Shown piece by piece: positions 5,064 to 7,888 of a stretch of 7,888 nucleotides of DNA (position 1 is its first letter; every line of letters begins with the position of its first letter). Both the position numbers and the translations under genes were made by a program. Location of the stretch: the NCBI GenBank assembly GCA_021796055.1, contig JAJYOS010000275.1:1-7888 (forward strand). Reading direction: 5' to 3'. The stretch is from Bacteroidota bacterium (GTDB lineage: Bacteria > Bacteroidota > Kryptoniia > Kryptoniales > JAKASW01). The notes under the pieces were generated by a model, which worked only from the letters and a program-made list of their open reading frames with translations, was not told the origin of the DNA and searched no databases.

Positions 5064-5555
5064 ATGAAATTATTCGTTCCTCTGGTCGGAAGTCTCGTAA
5101 TGATTGGCTGTTGCATATTTTCTTCCCCTTCGGGAGTAAGCCACGATGTCCAATTTGTGCAGATATTTATGCACACCAATGCGCTTGATGAACTGGATAC
5201 CTTTCGCGGGACGTATCAGAAAGACCTCATCCCTGGTACCGTGAAGACCACGATGTGGCTCACGACGAGGGAGCAGGACATTATTGCTAACGCGCTGGAT
5301 CATTACAGGTTCTTCTCTTTGCCAGATACCATTTATAAGAGGCCCACCTACCAAAGCGTCGAGCCAGATCTGGGTCCGCAAATGCTCAGGATAAAATACA
5401 AAAATCAAGACAAGACTGTTGTTTGGGACTCTCCGATCGACCCACATAACAAGTCTAAATATTTCATTGAACGTTTAACGCAATTAATTTGGGACATCGT
5501 CACCTCGAAACCAGAGTACAAAGCCCTTCCTCCCACGAAAGGCGGCTACCAGTGA
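5064..5555 (+). CDS. Small probable lipoprotein of unknown function
   Basis: A 163-aa protein. The N-terminus MKLFVPLVGSLVMIGC-C is a signal peptide with a lipobox-like MIGC, so C16 is the likely lipidated cysteine; M at -3 is less usual, so this is probable rather than certain. The mature part is soluble and mixed alpha/beta, with TTREQDIIANALDHYRFFSLPD (about 68-89), LRIKYKNQDKTVVWDSP (about 111-127) and a helical FIERLTQLIWDIVTSKPEY. I do not recognise the family with confidence. The layout resembles small envelope lipoproteins of unknown role. The start is set by TTGGAG (5052-5057), 6 nt upstream. A TTG at 5052 in frame is part of that ribosome site. It is the only gene of cassette F, starts about 50 bp into it and shows no clear promoter. 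Confidence 0.8.
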   Translation: MKLFVPLVGSLVMIGCCIFSSPSGVSHDVQFVQIFMHTNALDELDTFRGTYQKDLIPGTVKTTMWLTTREQDIIANALDHYRFFSLPDTIYKRPTYQSVEPDLGPQMLRIKYKNQDKTVVWDSPIDPHNKSKYFIERLTQLIWDIVTSKPEYKALPPTKGGYQ

Positions 5556-5576
5556 TGTGCAATGTCTCGTGCCAGC

Positions 5577-5698
5577 GCATAACAGCGGCGATCACGACGC
5601 TCGACTATTCTATATTATCGAGCTCGCTCAATGCCGCGCCCATCATGGTACCCCATTAATGGATGCGCGGCACGACATGGTTCTCGTGGACGTTAGTT
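5577..5698 (+). repeat. attC6 recombination site (end of cassette F)
   Basis: R'' GCATAAC (5577-5583) and R' GTTAGTT (5692-5698). The inner stem TGCCGCGC (5632-5639) pairs perfectly with GCGCGGCA (5665-5672). The left side ATAACAGCGGCGATCACG matches the sequence targeted by the IS in attC2, so attC6 is an intact, unoccupied target. Its left arm GCGGCGATCACG does not pair with its own right arm CATGGTTCTCG (5676-5686) but would pair with the attC2 right arm. Length is 122 bp. Confidence 0.85.
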
Positions 5699-5735
5699 GC
5701 AATTGCCCGTTCAGGTTCAACGAGTGACAGCGCAG

Positions 5736-7739
5736 ATGAGACGCATTGCCAGATTTTTAAGTATTGGTTATTTCCTTTTAGCCTTGGCTAATTCGGCTTT
5801 TGCACAGTGGGTACAAACGAATGGCCCCTACGGTGGTACCGTATATTGTCTTGCCGCTTCCGGCAAGAATATTTTTGCAGGGACCTATGAGGGCGTTTCC
5901 TTCTCGACCGACGGCGGCAGGAGTTGGGTTGCAGTCAATGAGGGATTGAACACTCCGGTTTATTCTCTTGCCGTTTTTGGAATGAATATTCTTGCAGGGA
6001 CTTCCAACGGCATATTTGTCTCGACAAACAATTGCACAACCTGGACGGCGACCAGTGCAGACTTGCATATCGGCCATGTCTCGGCCTTTGCCCATATCGG
6101 CACGGACTATTTCGCGGCAACTGAAGACGGTATTTTTCTTTCGACTGACAGCGGCAGCAGTTGGACTGTAAGGATGACCACCACCACCGCCGTTGCGTCC
6201 CTTGCGGCCATGGGTACAAATCTATTTGCAGGGACTGAGGGGGACATGTATATATCTACTGACAGTGGCATGACCTGGACTGCCACAGGGGCTGGATTTG
6301 CGCCGAGCGCGCTTCTGGTTATGGGTACGAGTCTCTTTGTGGGGGATGGTAAGAAAGTAGTTGTATCAAATAACAATGGTTCAAGCTGGGCCGTATCTAC
6401 CCTCACCAATGCTGCAGTTGTCTGTCTTGCCGGCTCCGGAACAAACATACTTGCAGGGACTTTCACTGACAGTGTTTTCGTATCTAAAGACAGAGGTGCG
6501 AGCTGGACTGCGGTGACCACTGGTTTGAATTCTTTTGTTCGGTCTGTTGCCGTTTTGAGAACGGACCTATTTGCCGGCACGGATTTTGGCGGCGTTCTTT
6601 TATCCACTAACGGTGGGAGCAACTGGACCGCCGTAAACTCGGGTCTGGCTTACGATTATGTCTGGTCTCTTGGCGTCTTGGGCACGAATGTTATTGCCGG
6701 GACTATCGGCAACGGCGTATTTGTTTCTACCGATAATGGCGCAAGCTGGACCGCGACCAATGTGAAGAATAACGATGGTGATGGCTTTGCAGCCTCAGGC
6801 ACACATATCTTCGCTGGAACTATTTCGGGAGTTTATTCTTCGACAGATAACGGCCTGCACTGGACTGCAACCCCGAGTGGATTAGCCTTTGTCAACTCCC
6901 TTGCCTTTTCTGGTACTAATCTTATCGCGGGTACAGATGACGGCGTTTCCCTGTCAACGGATGAAGGAGCCAGTTGGAGGGATGTATTCACTCAGTTGCC
7001 ATCAAAAGTTATCGGCACTAAGCTTGCCATTTCAGGCAACGATGTTTTTTTCGGCACAAGTAACGGTGTTTTCCTTTCGACCGATGACGGCGCGAGCTGG
7101 ACAGAGGCGGCAACCGGCCTGACTAACACATACGTACAGTCTTTTGCATTCTCAAGCAAAGAGGTATTCGCCGGAACCCGGGGTGATGGCGTCTTCGTAT
7201 CTAAGAACAATGGCACAAGCTGGGCTCCATTCAATTCGGGGTTGGCAAACGCCTATGTCTACGCACTGCTTGTCCTGGATACGAATGTGATTGCGGGCAC
7301 TGATCGCGGTGTGTTTCTTTCCAACACCACTACGGCAGACTGGATTCCAGTCAGTACCGGCCTGACGAATACCGGTGTCTATTCTCTCATTGTTATTGGA
7401 GCAAATCTCTTCGCCGGGACTTATAAAGGGGGTGTGTGGCGGCGGCCGTTGGCAGAGATTATTCCAGATATACCATCCCGCTTGATTCTAGATCAAAACT
7501 ATCCCAACCCATTCAACTCGGAAACGACGATCGGCTATCGGTTGGCAATGAGTAGCCACGTGGTTTTAAAAGTCTACGATGTGCTCGGCAGGGAAGTGAA
7601 AACGCTTGTGAACGCAGACCAGACGATTGGCGCCCATACAGTCCATTTTGATGGAGGTAATCTCTCGAGCGGAGTGTACTTCTATAGATTGCAGGCGGGT
7701 GCATCCACGCAAACGAAGAAGCTCTTGATCCTCAAATGA
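5736..7739 (+). CDS. Secreted beta-propeller (BNR-like repeat) protein with T9SS sorting domain
   Basis: A 667-aa exported protein. The signal peptide is MRRIARFLSIGYFLLALANSAFA, with cleavage before Q24. Residues about 30-575 are tandem repeats of about 38-43 aa with the pattern 'SLAV.GTNLFAGT..GVF.STDNGASWTA...GL'. I count 13 clear 'S.(D/N).G..W' units and a last degenerate one (GGVWRRPL). These are sialidase/BNR-type propeller blades with Asp-box-like turns, so 14 units could form two seven-bladed propellers. No catalytic residues of sialidases are seen; binding or scaffolding is the safer guess. Residues 586-667 are the T9SS domain (QNYPNPFNSETTIGY, VYDVLGREVKTLV, LSSGVYFYRL, TKKLLILK). 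The ATG at 5736 is chosen because the hydrophobic leader follows it directly. The frame is open further upstream to a TTG at 5697 inside attC6, and the ribosome site is weak. Confidence 0.88.
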   Translation: MRRIARFLSIGYFLLALANSAFAQWVQTNGPYGGTVYCLAASGKNIFAGTYEGVSFSTDGGRSWVAVNEGLNTPVYSLAVFGMNILAGTSNGIFVSTNNCTTWTATSADLHIGHVSAFAHIGTDYFAATEDGIFLSTDSGSSWTVRMTTTTAVASLAAMGTNLFAGTEGDMYISTDSGMTWTATGAGFAPSALLVMGTSLFVGDGKKVVVSNNNGSSWAVSTLTNAAVVCLAGSGTNILAGTFTDSVFVSKDRGASWTAVTTGLNSFVRSVAVLRTDLFAGTDFGGVLLSTNGGSNWTAVNSGLAYDYVWSLGVLGTNVIAGTIGNGVFVSTDNGASWTATNVKNNDGDGFAASGTHIFAGTISGVYSSTDNGLHWTATPSGLAFVNSLAFSGTNLIAGTDDGVSLSTDEGASWRDVFTQLPSKVIGTKLAISGNDVFFGTSNGVFLSTDDGASWTEAATGLTNTYVQSFAFSSKEVFAGTRGDGVFVSKNNGTSWAPFNSGLANAYVYALLVLDTNVIAGTDRGVFLSNTTTADWIPVSTGLTNTGVYSLIVIGANLFAGTYKGGVWRRPLAEIIPDIPSRLILDQNYPNPFNSETTIGYRLAMSSHVVLKVYDVLGREVKTLVNADQTIGAHTVHFDGGNLSSGVYFYRLQAGASTQTKKLLILK

Positions 7740-7755
7740 ATGAACGGGCAACTGC

Positions 7756-7871
7756 AACTAGCAAGCCGCATCACGACGCTCGTCATTTTTATATTTCGTT
7801 CTCGCTTCATGCCACGCGCGGAGGAACTGCCGAAAGGCGCGGCACGAACGTGATGCGGCGAGGCGTTAGGC
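7756..7871 (+). repeat. attC7 recombination site (end of cassette G)
   Basis: The R'' position reads AACTAGC (7756-7762), one base from AACTAAC, the complement of the cassette's own start GTTAGTT. R' is GTTAGGC (7865-7871). The outer arm GCCGCATCACG (7765-7775) pairs perfectly with CGTGATGCGGC (7849-7859). An inner GCC-GAAA-GGC tetraloop hairpin lies near 7829-7838. Length is 116 bp. The last 17 bases of the window are the start of the next cassette (H), with no gene visible. Confidence 0.83.
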
Positions 7872-7888
7872 GCAACGCTGCCGGGATT

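Larger units (their letters stand above)
1..7888 (+). mobile_element. Chromosomal integron cassette array (six complete cassettes)
   Basis: Seven related palindromic sites lie between genes or gene pairs, all in one orientation, each ending in a GTTRRRY-like heptamer. Inferred cassette borders (after the G of R') are 172/173, 2450/2451, 3218/3219, 3865/3866, 5011/5012, 5692/5693 and 7865/7866. Each interval holds one gene or one operon followed by its attC, which is the layout of an integron. For every complete cassette the first 19-24 bases are roughly complementary to the bases running into its own R'' box, as expected if R'' and R' meet in the excised circle. Three toxin-antitoxin cassettes and several genes of unknown role are typical superintegron content. 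No integrase is in the window, so the assignment rests on the sites and layout. Confidence 0.82.

Noticed and set aside
6107..6622. 171-aa minus-strand open frame
   Set aside because: It is a shadow of the repetitive propeller gene; its repeats merely mirror the blade repeats.
44..7871. CRISPR array
   Set aside because: The repeats are over 110 bp, diverged, unevenly spaced by whole genes and strongly palindromic, which fits attC sites.

Overview
The window looks like a stretch of chromosomal integron (superintegron) cassette array from a bacterium with a type IX secretion system (T9SS). Two secreted proteins end in the 'YPNPFN...VYDVLG...SSGVYFYRL...TKKLLILK' T9SS sorting domain. That form is most familiar from the Ignavibacteria/Chlorobi side of the Bacteroidota/FCB group. 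Lineage is inferred from this domain only. No integrase gene is present. Because every attC has its G/TTRRRY end on the right, intI, attI and the cassette promoter Pc should lie to the left.

Seven related 116-137 bp attC-like sites separate the genes. Each has a TAAC-type R'' box on the left, a GTTRRRY-type R' box on the right, and a conserved block (GACGCTCG, about 22 bp, TCGCTTCAT) inside a long imperfect hairpin. Cassettes: A, tail only (1-172); B, 173-2450, a Phd/YefM-ParE-like toxin-antitoxin pair facing left, with an IS in its attC; C, 2451-3218, DUF433/DUF5615 toxin-antitoxin; D, 3219-3865, HicB/HicA; E, 3866-5011, a secreted T9SS cargo protein; F, 5012-5692, a small probable lipoprotein; G, 5693-7865, a T9SS-exported beta-propeller repeat protein; H, first bases only (7866 on). 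The toxin-antitoxin cassettes show their own promoter-like signals. E, F and G begin 34-52 bp before their start codons and show none, so they probably depend on read-through.

An IS110-family element of the IS1111 type (about 844-2347) is inserted in the R'' end of the cassette B attC. It has 13-bp inverted ends and encodes a DEDD recombinase of 373 aa. Its 3' non-coding end can be folded into two stem-internal-loop-hairpin units. The first loop carries sequence matching both sides of the attC target, and the second carries sequence matching both ends of the IS. This is the architecture of a bridge RNA. Joining the two IS ends would also create a TTGACT-N17-TATATT promoter in front of the transposase.

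The most interesting points are this attC-guided bridge RNA, the complementary sequences at cassette termini reaching well past the 7-bp R boxes, and attC half-sites that pair better with halves of other attCs than with their own partner.
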